A stretch of 5,660 nt of DNA, taken from NCBI GenBank assembly GCA_946886325.1, contig CAMPIK010000191.1:1-5660 (forward strand), in the 5' to 3' direction. Positions within the stretch are counted from its first letter, which is position 1; every line of letters starts with the position of its first letter. Under the pieces are notes generated by a model. It was not told the DNA's origin. It did not search any database and saw nothing but the letters and a program-made list of their open reading frames with translations. Of the stretch, positions 1 through 5,660 are shown piece by piece. The stretch is from an uncultured Shinella sp. Its GTDB lineage: Bacteria; Pseudomonadota; Alphaproteobacteria; Rhizobiales; Rhizobiaceae. The position numbers and the translations under genes are program-made.

Positions 1-1122
1 TTCCGCGGCGATCCGTCGTCGGCTCTGCTCGAGGTGCTCGATCCGGAACAGAACTCGACCTTCATGGATCACTACCTGGAAGTCGAATACGACCTGTCCA
101 ACGTGATGTTCATCACCACGGCCAACACGCTGAACATCCCGGCGCCGCTGATGGACCGCATGGAGGTGATCCGCATCGCCGGCTATACCGAAGAGGAAAA
201 GCTGGAGATCGCGAAGCGCCACCTGCTGCCGAAGGCAATCCGCGACCACGCGCTGCAGGAGAAGGAATTCTCCGTCACCGACGGTGCGCTGATGGCGGTG
301 ATCCAGCAGTATACCCGCGAGGCCGGTGTCCGTAACTTCGAGCGCGAACTGATGAAGCTCGCCCGCAAGGCGGTCACCGAGATCATCAAGGGCAAGGCCA
401 CGAAGGTCGAGGTGACAGCCGAGAACATCAACGACTTCCTGGGCGTTCCGCGCTTCCGCCACGGCGAAGCCGAGCGTGACGACCAGGTCGGCGTGGTGAC
501 GGGTCTCGCCTGGACCGAGGTCGGCGGCGAACTGCTGACGATCGAAGGTGTCTCCATGCCGGGTGGCAAGGGCCGCATGACGGTGACCGGCAACCTGAAG
601 GACGTGATGAAGGAATCGATTTCGGCGGCGGCCTCCTATGTCCGCTCGCGCGCCATCGATTTCGGCATCGAGCCGCCGCGTTTCGACAAGGCCGACATCC
701 ACGTGCACGTGCCGGAAGGTGCGACGCCGAAGGACGGTCCGTCGGCCGGTGTCGCCATGGCGACGGCCATCGTCTCCATCATGACCGGCATCCCGGTCTC
801 GAAGGATGTCGCGATGACCGGCGAGATCACGCTGCGCGGCCGGGTTCTGCCGATCGGCGGTCTCAAGGAGAAGCTGCTCGCAGCGCTTCGCGGCGGCATC
901 AAGAAGGTGCTGATCCCGGAGGAAAACGCCAAGGACCTGGCGGATATCCCGGATAACGTGAAGAACAACATGGAGATCATCCCGGTTTCCCGCATGGGCG
1001 AGGTGATCCAGCATGCGCTGCTGCGGGTTCCCGAGCCGATCGAGTGGGATGCCGAACTGCATGCGGCGCCCGTCGCAGCGGTCGAATCGGCCGACGAGAC
1101 GGGATCGGCGATCGCCCACTAG
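1..1122 (+). CDS. lon: ATP-dependent endopeptidase Lon, C-terminal part (5' end outside the window)
   Basis: Lon is a cytoplasmic homo-oligomeric AAA+ serine protease that degrades misfolded and short-lived regulatory proteins. The frame is open from base 1 and gives 373 residues, a little under half of a typical ~800-residue Lon. The reading begins inside the AAA+ module, just after where Walker B would lie, so Walker A and B are not visible. What is visible: the sensor-1 region TANTLNIP (about 118-141), the arginine finger in LMDRMEVI (Arg codon 157-159), the helical subdomain with sensor-2 arginine in AGVRNFERE (Arg codon 331-333), and the complete protease domain. The catalytic Ser is in [10 protein letters not shown] (codon 742-744). 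The catalytic Lys is the second Lys of [10 protein letters not shown] (codon 871-873), 43 residues later, which is the family's usual Ser-Lys spacing. The last ~30 residues form a variable tail. A terminator follows the stop codon. Nothing indicates a frameshift or lost residue. Identification is secure. Confidence 0.98.
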   Translation, partial: FRGDPSSALLEVLDPEQNSTFMDHYLEVEYDLSNVMFITTANTLNIPAPLMDRMEVIRIAGYTEEEKLEIAKRHLLPKAIRDHALQEKEFSVTDGALMAVIQQYTREAGVRNFERELMKLARKAVTEIIKGKATKVEVTAENINDFLGVPRFRHGEAERDDQVGVVTGLAWTEVGGELLTIEGVSMPGGKGRMTVTGNLKDVMKESISAAASYVRSRAIDFGIEPPRFDKADIHVHVPEGATPKDGPSAGVAMATAIVSIMTGIPVSKDVAMTGEITLRGRVLPIGGLKEKLLAALRGGIKKVLIPEENAKDLADIPDNVKNNMEIIPVSRMGEVIQHALLRVPEPIEWDAELHAAPVAAVESADETGSAIAH

Positions 1123-1168
1123 GGTGAACAAAGTCTTGCGATTGTTCGCAATTGTTATGAATTGGAAC

Positions 1169-1197
1169 AAAGGCCGGCGTCATCGCCGGCCTTTTTT
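1169..1197 (+). terminator. intrinsic terminator after lon
   Basis: An 11-bp perfect stem (arms 1169-1179 and 1184-1194, GC-rich core GGCCGGCG) closes a 4-base loop TCAT and runs directly into six T residues (1192-1197). It lies 46 bases after the lon stop codon and should separate lon from hupB. Confidence 0.92.
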
Positions 1198-1250
1198 GCT
1201 GAAAACAGTGCGAAAAGCCCGGTTTCTCAGGGGATGCAGCCGAAATCCAG

Positions 1251-1278
1251 TTGCGGCGGAGGGGCCGATGCGTATTCT
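1251..1278 (+). promoter_or_regulatory. candidate sigma-70 promoter of hupB
   Basis: TTGCGG (1251-1256) and TATTCT (1273-1278) are separated by 16 bases. This would place the start of transcription near 1285, giving a leader of about 46 bases before the HU start codon. A promoter is expected here because a strong terminator precedes the region. The hexamers are moderate matches. A competing -35-like TTGAAA at 1288-1293 has no good -10 partner. Confidence 0.4.
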
Positions 1279-1317
1279 GCCCCCGACTTGAAATAGAGTC
1301 GTTTCGAACCGTAGTGA

Positions 1318-1323
1318 AAGGGG
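1318..1323 (+). promoter_or_regulatory. ribosome binding site of hupB
   Basis: AAGGGG lies 7 bases before the ATG at 1331, within a purine-rich run. It supports the chosen HU start. Confidence 0.7.
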
Positions 1324-1330
1324 TGGAAAC

Positions 1331-1606
1331 ATGAACAAGAACGAACTCGTGTCTGCAGTCGCCGAAAAGTCCGGCCTGTCGAAGACGGATGCGGCCGGTG
1401 CCGTTGATGCCGTATTTGATACGATCCAGTCCGAACTGAAGAGCGGCGGCGACGTTCGTCTCGTCGGTTTCGGCAATTTCTCCGTATCGCGTCGCGAAGC
1501 CTCGAAGGGTCGCAACCTTTCGACCGGCGCCGAGATCGACATTCCGGCACGCAACGTGCCGAAGTTCTCGGCCGGCAAGGGTCTGAAGGACGCTGTCAAC
1601 AGCTGA
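1331..1606 (+). CDS. hupB: DNA-binding protein HU (HU-beta type)
   Basis: HU is a small basic histone-like protein that binds DNA as a dimer with little sequence preference, bends it and helps compact the nucleoid. The 91-residue length is the family's usual size, and the start MNKNELV is the standard HU N-terminus. The N-terminal helical dimerisation part covers about residues 1-40. The core signature VGFGNFSVSRREASKGRN covers 45-62. The beta-arm and C-terminal IPARNVPKF...AGKGLKDAVN cover the rest. Position lon-hupB is typical of Alphaproteobacteria. The gene is flanked by terminators on both sides, so it is probably monocistronic. One oddity: residue 63 (codon CTT, 1517-1519) is Leu where most HU proteins have Pro in the RNPxTG arm tip. 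That Pro intercalates between base pairs in known HU/IHF complexes. The function call is secure; the effect of the substitution is inference. Confidence 0.96.
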   Translation: MNKNELVSAVAEKSGLSKTDAAGAVDAVFDTIQSELKSGGDVRLVGFGNFSVSRREASKGRNLSTGAEIDIPARNVPKFSAGKGLKDAVNS

Positions 1607-1662
1607 TACGGCCTGAGCGGCAGCGCGGGGAACCACTCCGCCCGCCATGCCTCCTCGACACC

Positions 1663-1690
1663 AGGGGTCCGGTTCGCCGGACCCCTTTTT
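1663..1690 (+). terminator. intrinsic terminator after hupB
   Basis: A 10-bp perfect stem (arms 1663-1672 and 1677-1686, core GGGGTCCGG) is capped by a TTCG tetraloop and followed by T residues 1686-1690. It begins 57 bases after the hupB stop codon. Confidence 0.9.
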
Positions 1691-1726
1691 GCTGGCCGCG
1701 AAGGCTTGCGCCGCAACCTTTGCGCC

Positions 1727-1744
1727 TTGTCATCTGTTTGTAAC
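1727..1744 (+). promoter_or_regulatory. candidate Pho box (PhoB operator) upstream of the phytase-like gene
   Basis: The 18 bases TTGTCATCTGTTTGTAAC form two 7-base direct repeats, TTGTCAT and TTGTAAC, separated by 4 bases and so repeating every 11 bases. The classical Pho box is CTGTCAT-N4-CTGT(A/C)A(C/T). The match is 12 of the 14 defined bases; both differences are T for the first C of a repeat, a change also present in one repeat of the E. coli phoA box. The box ends 52 bases before the ATG. A -10 element at the usual 10-base distance would fall at 1755-1760 (CAGAAC), a weak hexamer, as is common for activator-dependent promoters. PhoB control is inference from this match and from the kind of gene downstream. 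Confidence 0.6.
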
Positions 1745-1786
1745 ATGCAAGGGCCAGAACCGCCGGGTTCCTTTACACCGGACCCC

Positions 1787-1791
1787 GGAGG
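1787..1791 (+). promoter_or_regulatory. ribosome binding site of the phytase-like gene (decides the start)
   Basis: A full GGAGG core lies 5 bases before ATG 1797. It selects this start over the in-frame ATG at 1647, which lies upstream of the hupB terminator and would add 50 residues before an otherwise perfect signal peptide. Confidence 0.85.
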
Positions 1792-1796
1792 ATTTC

Positions 1797-3989
1797 ATGA
1801 AAACCCGTTCGCTCACCGCGGCGCTCGCTGCCGTTCTGGCCGCATCCGTCGCACCGGCTGCCCATGCCGAACCCGTATTCAATCGTATTGCGTCCTTTGC
1901 CGTCGCCGACAACCTGCCGGCCGACGCTGACCAGAAGTCCGTCACGTCGTCGGAGATCATCGCGGCGACCGAAGATGGCAACATGCTCGTCTATTCCGAC
2001 AGCCCGCTGAAGGCGATCGGCTTCATCGACATCACCGATGCCAAGGCCCCCAAGGCCGGCGGCCTCGTCTCCTTCGACGGCGAGCCGACCTCGGTTGCCG
2101 TTGCCGGCGGCAAGGCGCTGGTCGCCGTCAATACCAGCGAGAGCTTCACCAAGCCGTCGGGCGTGCTCGTCACGGTCGACATCGCCTCCAAGGCGTCCGA
2201 AGCGACCTGCGACATCGGCGGCCAGCCGGACTCGATCGCCCTCAACAAGGACAAGACGATCGCTGCGATCGCCATCGAGAACGAGCGCGACGAGGACGTC
2301 AACGACGGCGACATCCCGCAGATGCCCGCCGGCGACCTCGTCATTGTCTCGCTCAAGGACGGCGTGGTCGATTGCGGCTCGCTGAAGCGCGTGACGCTGA
2401 CCGGTATCGCCGACGTCGCCGGTGACGATCCGGAGCCGGAATTCGTCTCCTTCAACGGCCAGGACGAAATCGCCCTGACGATGCAGGAAAACAACTACAT
2501 CGTCATCATCGACGGCAAGTCGGGCGAGGTGAAGGGTCACTTCTCCGCCGGCACGACGAGCCTCGAGGGCATCGACACGAAGCGTGACGGCGCTCTGAAG
2601 TTCACCGGCGAAATGAAGGACGTTCCGCGCGAGCCCGACGCGGTCAAGTGGCTCGACGACAACCGTCTCGTCATCGCCAACGAAGGCGACTGGAAGGGCG
2701 GTTCGCGCGGCTTCACCATCTTCGACAAGACCGGCAAGGTTCTCTACGAAAACGGTGCCGGCCTGGAGCGCGAGATCGCGAAGATCGGTCACTATCCGGA
2801 CAAGCGCAACAAGAAGGGCGTCGAGCCTGAGGGCATGGAAGCGGGCACGTTCGGCGAGGACAACCTGTTCTTCATCCTGGCGGAGCGCGCATCCATCGTC
2901 GGCGTCTACAAGGACACGGGCGGCGAGCCGGAACTGCTGCAGCTTCTTCCGTCCGGCGTTGGCCCGGAAGGCGCCGTTGCCATCCCCGGCCGCAACCTCT
3001 TCGTGACCGCCAACGAGACCGATCTCGTCGAAGACGGCGGCGCACGCTCGCATGTCATGATCTACGAGCGCGCCGAAGGCGAAGCCCAGTATCCGCAGAT
3101 CGTCTCAGCCGAAAAGGACGGCGAACTGGTCGGCTTCGGGGCGCTTTCGGGCCTCACGGCCTCCAAGGACCAGCCGGGCATGCTCTATGCCGTCAACGAC
3201 TCGGTCTATTCCTCGCAGCCGACGATCTTCACGATCGACGCGAACCAGAAGCCGGCGATGATCACCGATGCGCTGCGCATCACCCGCGACGGCGCACCGG
3301 CCCAGAAGCTCGACATCGAGGGCGTCGCGCTTGACGGCGAGGGCGGCTACTGGCTCGCCTCCGAAGGCAACACCGACAAGCTCTACAGCCACGCGATCCT
3401 TCACGTGAACGCCAAGGGCGAGATCAAGAAGGAAATCGCGATCCCGGCCGAACTGCGCGCCGGTGAGAAGCGCTTCGGCTTCGAAGGCATCACGACCGTC
3501 GGCGAAGGCGACGACATGACGCTCTGGATGGCCGTTCAGCGCGAATGGGGCGACGACGAGAAGGGCTTCGTCAAGCTCGTCTCCTACAAGCCGTCTTCGG
3601 AAGAATGGGGCGCCGTGCGCTATCCGCTCGAGCCGAAGGGCGACGGCTGGGTTGGTCTATCCGAAATCACAGCGAACGGCGACTACGCCTATATCGTCGA
3701 GCGTGACAACCTGCTCGGCAAGGCCGCGAAGCTGAAGAAGATCTACCGCGTCGCACTCGCCGACCTGAAGCCGGCAGCACTCGGCGGTGACCTGCCGGTC
3801 GTCAAGAAGGAAGAGGTCCGCGACCTCATTCCGGACCTGAAGGCAGGCGGCGGCTATGTCGTCGACAAGGTCGAGGGCTTTACGATCGATGCGGCCGGCA
3901 ACGGCTATGTCGTGACCGACAATGACGGCGTCGACGACTCGTCCGGCGAGACGCTGTTCTTCGGCATCGGCCCGATGAACGCCATGTAA
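1797..3989 (+). CDS. exported propeller + esterase-like activity of phytase family protein
   Basis: The protein has 730 residues. A Sec signal peptide (MKTR, then an Ala/Leu/Val-rich core) ends at AHA, with cleavage most likely after Ala24, so the protein is probably periplasmic or secreted. Residues ~25-440 look like a beta-propeller related to the choice-of-anchor I type: repeated (E/Q)P-x2-(V/I)-(A/S) turns, the acidic loop ENERDEDVNDGD (161-172), ANEGDW (294-299) and EPEGMEAG. Residues ~445-725 match the phytase-like esterase domain (Pfam 'Phytase-like'): GFGALSGL (~446-453), LDIEGVALDGEGGYWLASEG, FGFEGIT, GLSEI and the final VEGF...VTDNDGVDDSSGETLFF, with an acidic cluster at Asp708-Asp714 that could bind metal. 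There are exactly two Cys, Cys138 and Cys193, a possible disulfide in an oxidising compartment. The family is named for similarity to phytases; substrate and activity here are not established. The candidate Pho box suggests phosphate scavenging. It is a single-gene unit between two terminators. Confidence 0.86.
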   Translation: MKTRSLTAALAAVLAASVAPAAHAEPVFNRIASFAVADNLPADADQKSVTSSEIIAATEDGNMLVYSDSPLKAIGFIDITDAKAPKAGGLVSFDGEPTSVAVAGGKALVAVNTSESFTKPSGVLVTVDIASKASEATCDIGGQPDSIALNKDKTIAAIAIENERDEDVNDGDIPQMPAGDLVIVSLKDGVVDCGSLKRVTLTGIADVAGDDPEPEFVSFNGQDEIALTMQENNYIVIIDGKSGEVKGHFSAGTTSLEGIDTKRDGALKFTGEMKDVPREPDAVKWLDDNRLVIANEGDWKGGSRGFTIFDKTGKVLYENGAGLEREIAKIGHYPDKRNKKGVEPEGMEAGTFGEDNLFFILAERASIVGVYKDTGGEPELLQLLPSGVGPEGAVAIPGRNLFVTANETDLVEDGGARSHVMIYERAEGEAQYPQIVSAEKDGELVGFGALSGLTASKDQPGMLYAVNDSVYSSQPTIFTIDANQKPAMITDALRITRDGAPAQKLDIEGVALDGEGGYWLASEGNTDKLYSHAILHVNAKGEIKKEIAIPAELRAGEKRFGFEGITTVGEGDDMTLWMAVQREWGDDEKGFVKLVSYKPSSEEWGAVRYPLEPKGDGWVGLSEITANGDYAYIVERDNLLGKAAKLKKIYRVALADLKPAALGGDLPVVKKEEVRDLIPDLKAGGGYVVDKVEGFTIDAAGNGYVVTDNDGVDDSSGETLFFGIGPMNAM

Positions 3990-4010
3990 TCAGGCGCAAG
4001 CCCTGGATAC

Positions 4011-4042
4011 GAAGAAGGCCGGGAGCGATCCCGGCCTTCTTC
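4011..4042. terminator. bidirectional terminator between convergent genes
   Basis: A 14-bp perfect stem (arms GAAGAAGGCCGGGA 4011-4024 and its exact complement 4029-4042) closes a GCGA loop on the + strand. It sits 21 bases after the phytase-like gene stop and 43 bases after the MarR stop (on the - strand). There is no long T tract after either arm, but each arm's outer part supplies a TTCTTC run. The convergent position and perfect symmetry support termination in both directions. Confidence 0.8.
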
Positions 4043-4085
4043 ACGTTTGAGCTTTGCCCGTTGCCGGGGCAGGCGGCCTGTTCGA

Positions 4086-4571
4086 TCAGCCGACGGCGCG
4101 AAGGGGCGCAGGCGGCGTGACGCCAATGTCCTCGTTGCGCGAACGCTGGATCTCGTCCGTGCGCGAACTCAGCACCTGAATGATCTCGGCAAGCTGATCC
4201 TTCTGCGTCTCGCTGAGCGCCGAAAAGATCGCCTCGATCGTCTTGTGCTGCGGTTGCTGGGCGGCGTTGATCACCGAGCGGCCCGTGTCCGTGATCGAGA
4301 CGATCTTGGCGCGGCGGTCCTTCGGGTCGGGCTCGCGCACGACAAGCTTGTCGCGTTCGAGGCCGTCGATCGCTTCCGTCACCGTACGGGGCGCAAAACC
4401 GAGTGCGCAGGCGATATCCGTGGACCGCTGCGGACCCTGACATTCGAGCAACAGGAGGAACTTGCTTCGCGCGAGCGAAACGCCTTCATCCATCATGCAC
4501 TCGTTCACCAGGCGACTGACCTGATGGTAGAGCTTGAACATGCCTTGGGATATTTCGATTGTTGTTTTCAT
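4086..4571 (-). CDS. MarR-family winged-helix transcriptional regulator
   Basis: MarR proteins are dimeric repressors (sometimes activators) that bind palindromic operators and release them on binding small ligands or on oxidation. The 161 residues fit the family. The order is an N-terminal dimerisation helix (MFKLYHQVSRLVNE, 11-24), the winged helix with SLARSKFLLLLE (32-43), then RSTDIACALGFAPRTVTEAIDGLERDKLV (49-77) with the recognition helix near APRTVTEAI. The wing DPKDRRAKIVSIT (82-94) contains the family-typical D-x-R-R. A long C-terminal dimerisation helix pair follows. ATG 4571 is chosen because a near-consensus promoter lies just upstream; it has no Shine-Dalgarno sequence. The next in-frame ATG at 4541 (Met11) is the alternative, giving 151 residues. 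Cys25, Cys44 and Cys55 could allow redox sensing, but that is only a possibility. The ligand and regulon cannot be read from the sequence. The nearest neighbours do not name a target beyond its own promoter. Confidence 0.92.
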   Translation of the reverse strand: MKTTIEISQGMFKLYHQVSRLVNECMMDEGVSLARSKFLLLLECQGPQRSTDIACALGFAPRTVTEAIDGLERDKLVVREPDPKDRRAKIVSITDTGRSVINAAQQPQHKTIEAIFSALSETQKDQLAEIIQVLSSRTDEIQRSRNEDIGVTPPAPLRAVG

Positions 4572-4581
4572 GATGAGGTGC

Positions 4582-4610
4582 AATATAGGTATAGTGAGGG
4601 ACCATGTCAA
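4582..4610 (-). promoter_or_regulatory. strong sigma-70 promoter of the MarR gene
   Basis: Read on the - strand, TTGACA (4610-4605) and TATATT (4587-4582) are separated by 17 bases. The -35 box is perfect and the -10 box has 5 of 6 consensus bases. An A/T-rich GAAAAATT just upstream (4628-4621) resembles an UP element. The expected transcription start is near 4575, only about 4 bases before the ATG. Confidence 0.82.
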
Positions 4611-4621
4611 ATGATATGACA
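4605..4621. promoter_or_regulatory. candidate MarR autoregulatory operator (17-bp palindrome)
   Basis: TGTCAAATGATATGACA is a palindrome centred on base 4613. Seven of its eight base pairs match; the single mismatch is A/A at 4610 and 4616. It covers the whole -35 hexamer of the MarR gene promoter. Size, symmetry and position are those expected of a MarR-family operator, so binding would block polymerase and close a negative feedback loop. Binding by this protein is inference. Confidence 0.6.
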
Positions 4622-4675
4622 ATTTTTCATATAAAACGATCGTATATATTGAACGATGAATGTAAAGCCTGAAAT

Positions 4676-4713
4676 GCGGGCATGCGCGCCCGCTCGCGCC
4701 GGCGAAAACCGGC
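4676..4713. other. two small GC hairpins between the kinase gene and the MarR gene
   Basis: The 188-base gap between the kinase stop and the MarR start holds two tandem hairpins: GCGGGC/GCCCGC (4676-4681 with 4688-4693, 6-base loop) and GCCGG/CCGGC (4698-4702 with 4709-4713, 6-base loop). Neither is followed by a T tract on the - strand, only ATTTC after the distal one. They may form a weak terminator for the kinase operon, but this is not certain. Confidence 0.35.
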
Positions 4714-4759
4714 ACGAGACGCTGTATTCTCGCTATATCGGAAGTCGCGTGCTGCGCGT

Positions 4760-5660
4760 CTAGGCCTGCGGCGCGCGCGGGAAGGTAACGACCTGGCGCA
4801 GCCCGCCGCCGGGGCGGTTGGCAAGGGCGAGCGTGCCGCCGTTGTTGCCGAGAATCTCACGGGCAATAGCCAGCCCAAGCCCGGCGCCGGGGTAGAATTT
4901 CCGCCGCGCTTCATCGACCCGGAAGAAGGGTTCGAAGACCCGGTGCATCATGTCTTCCGGTATGCCGGGGCCATCATCCTCGATGACGACGGCAACCTCC
5001 TTCGCATCCAGCATCATCGACACGCTGGCGCCGCCGCCATGAGTCGCGGCATTGACGAGCAGGTTGCGCAGCGCCCGCTTGACGGCAAGCGGCGTCGCCT
5101 GGATGGTTGCGGGGGCGAGCGGTGCGATCGAGACCGGGTGGCCGAGGTCGCCGAGCTCCTGGCCGATTTCCTCCAGCATCCCATCGAGCCGGATCGCCTG
5201 GCGCGAATCCTCGCTCACTTCCTCGCGCACGAGGCGGATGGCGCTGTCGGCGATCCGGTCCAGTTCGTCGATATCCTTCAGCCAGGCGGTGCGCTCCTCC
5301 TCGTCGAAAAACTCGGCGCGCAGCCGCATCCGGGTCATCGGGGTGCGAAGATCGTGGCCGGCCGCCGCGACGAGCCGCATCCGGCTTTCGACCGCGGCGT
5401 TCAGCCGTCCGGAAAGCCGGTTGATGGCGCCGGCCGTCACGCGCACTTCCGGCGGGCCTTTTTCCGGGATCGTCGGGATCGTGCCATCCGCGCTGATGGC
5501 GCCGATCGTGCTTTCCAGCATGCGGAACGGCTGCATCATGCGGTTCGCCAGATAGATGGCGATGCCGGCAATGCCGACCGCGACGATGGTCAGATAGAGC
5601 GTCAGCGGTCCCCAGGGCGGCCGCGGACGATTGGGAAAGGCGAGATAGGCGAAGGTGTCG
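4760..5660 (-). CDS. EnvZ-like sensor histidine kinase, N-terminus outside the window
   Basis: This is an inner-membrane two-component sensor kinase that autophosphorylates on His and passes the phosphate to a response regulator. The frame is open to the right edge (first whole codon at 5659), giving 299 residues. In order: the end of a periplasmic segment (FAYLAFPNRPRPPWG), a transmembrane helix (LTLYLTIVAVGIAGIAIYL, 5605-5549), a HAMP linker beginning at MQPF, the H-box AAAGHDLRTPMTRMRLR with the phospho-accepting His at codon 5356-5354, the N-box NLLVNAATHG (key Asn at 5053-5051), G1 DDGPGIP (~4958-4981), F-box VFEPFFRV and G2 GAGLGLAIA. The HDLRTPMTRMRL box matches the EnvZ subtype, including the Thr used for phosphatase activity. 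It ends FPRAPQA. The stimulus cannot be read because the sensor domain is missing. The partner regulator is probably upstream, past the right edge. Confidence 0.95.
   Translation of the reverse strand, partial: DTFAYLAFPNRPRPPWGPLTLYLTIVAVGIAGIAIYLANRMMQPFRMLESTIGAISADGTIPTIPEKGPPEVRVTAGAINRLSGRLNAAVESRMRLVAAAGHDLRTPMTRMRLRAEFFDEEERTAWLKDIDELDRIADSAIRLVREEVSEDSRQAIRLDGMLEEIGQELGDLGHPVSIAPLAPATIQATPLAVKRALRNLLVNAATHGGGASVSMMLDAKEVAVVIEDDGPGIPEDMMHRVFEPFFRVDEARRKFYPGAGLGLAIAREILGNNGGTLALANRPGGGLRQVVTFPRAPQA

Noticed and set aside
1677..1786. CCGGACCCC occurs in the hupB terminator (1677-1685) and again just before the phytase-like gene ribosome site (1778-1786)
   Set aside because: A 9-base GC-rich repeat that would matter only in read-through RNA from hupB. 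Nothing else supports an attenuator.
1647..1796. In-frame N-terminal extension of the phytase-like protein from ATG 1647
   Set aside because: It runs through the hupB terminator and the candidate Pho box, and would bury a clean signal peptide that has GGAGG 5 bases before its own ATG at 1797.
1607..1796. Possible tRNA or small RNA gene between hupB and the next gene
   Set aside because: I found no cloverleaf or CCA end; the spacer is explained by a terminator, a candidate Pho box and a ribosome site.
1773..3053. Long open frame of 426 codons on the - strand opposite the phytase-like gene
   Set aside because: It is a mirror of strongly G/C-ending codons in the + strand gene. Its translation is low-complexity (Val, Asp, Gly, Arg) with no recognisable domain, and the + strand frame has signal peptide, ribosome site and family motifs.
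4572..4715. 48-residue N-terminal extension of the MarR protein from ATG 4715
   Set aside because: It would cross the promoter and palindrome, its residues do not resemble a MarR N-terminus, and the usual family start is near ATG 4571.
5052..5555. Open frame on the + strand opposite the histidine kinase
   Set aside because: Ser/Arg-rich shadow of the kinase gene with no start signal or domain. The - strand carries all kinase motifs in order.

Overview
The window is GC-rich DNA with strong G/C bias at third codon positions. It reads as an alphaproteobacterial chromosome, most likely Rhizobiales/Rhizobiaceae: lon is followed directly by a rhizobial-type 91-residue HU gene, and the proteins and terminators are of the kind seen in that group. 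I saw no mobile element, CRISPR array, rRNA or tRNA. Every stretch without a gene is shorter than about 210 bases.

Layout from left to right. Bases 1-1122 (+) hold the C-terminal half of the ATP-dependent protease Lon, which enters from outside the window. A strong intrinsic terminator follows (1169-1197). Bases 1331-1606 (+) encode the nucleoid protein HU (hupB) with its own probable promoter, followed by a second intrinsic terminator (1663-1690). Bases 1797-3989 (+) encode a 730-residue exported protein: signal peptide, an N-terminal propeller-like region, and a C-terminal phytase-like/esterase-like domain. Its upstream region carries a good match to a PhoB-binding Pho box (1727-1744). A 14-bp perfect hairpin (4011-4042) lies between this gene and the convergent one. 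Bases 4086-4571 (-) encode a MarR-family regulator with a near-consensus sigma-70 promoter, a 17-bp palindrome over its -35 box, and an almost leaderless start. Bases 4760-5660 (-) hold most of an EnvZ-like sensor histidine kinase whose N-terminus, and presumably its response regulator, lie beyond the right edge.

The genes look like separate transcription units rather than one pathway. lon and hupB are housekeeping functions (protein quality control and nucleoid structure). The exported phytase-like protein looks like a phosphate-starvation function, because both its domain and its candidate Pho box point to phosphate. The MarR gene appears to control itself. The observations most worth checking are the Pho box with the two-part phytase-like protein, the Leu in place of the DNA-intercalating Pro63 of HU, and the operator and near-leaderless start of the MarR gene.
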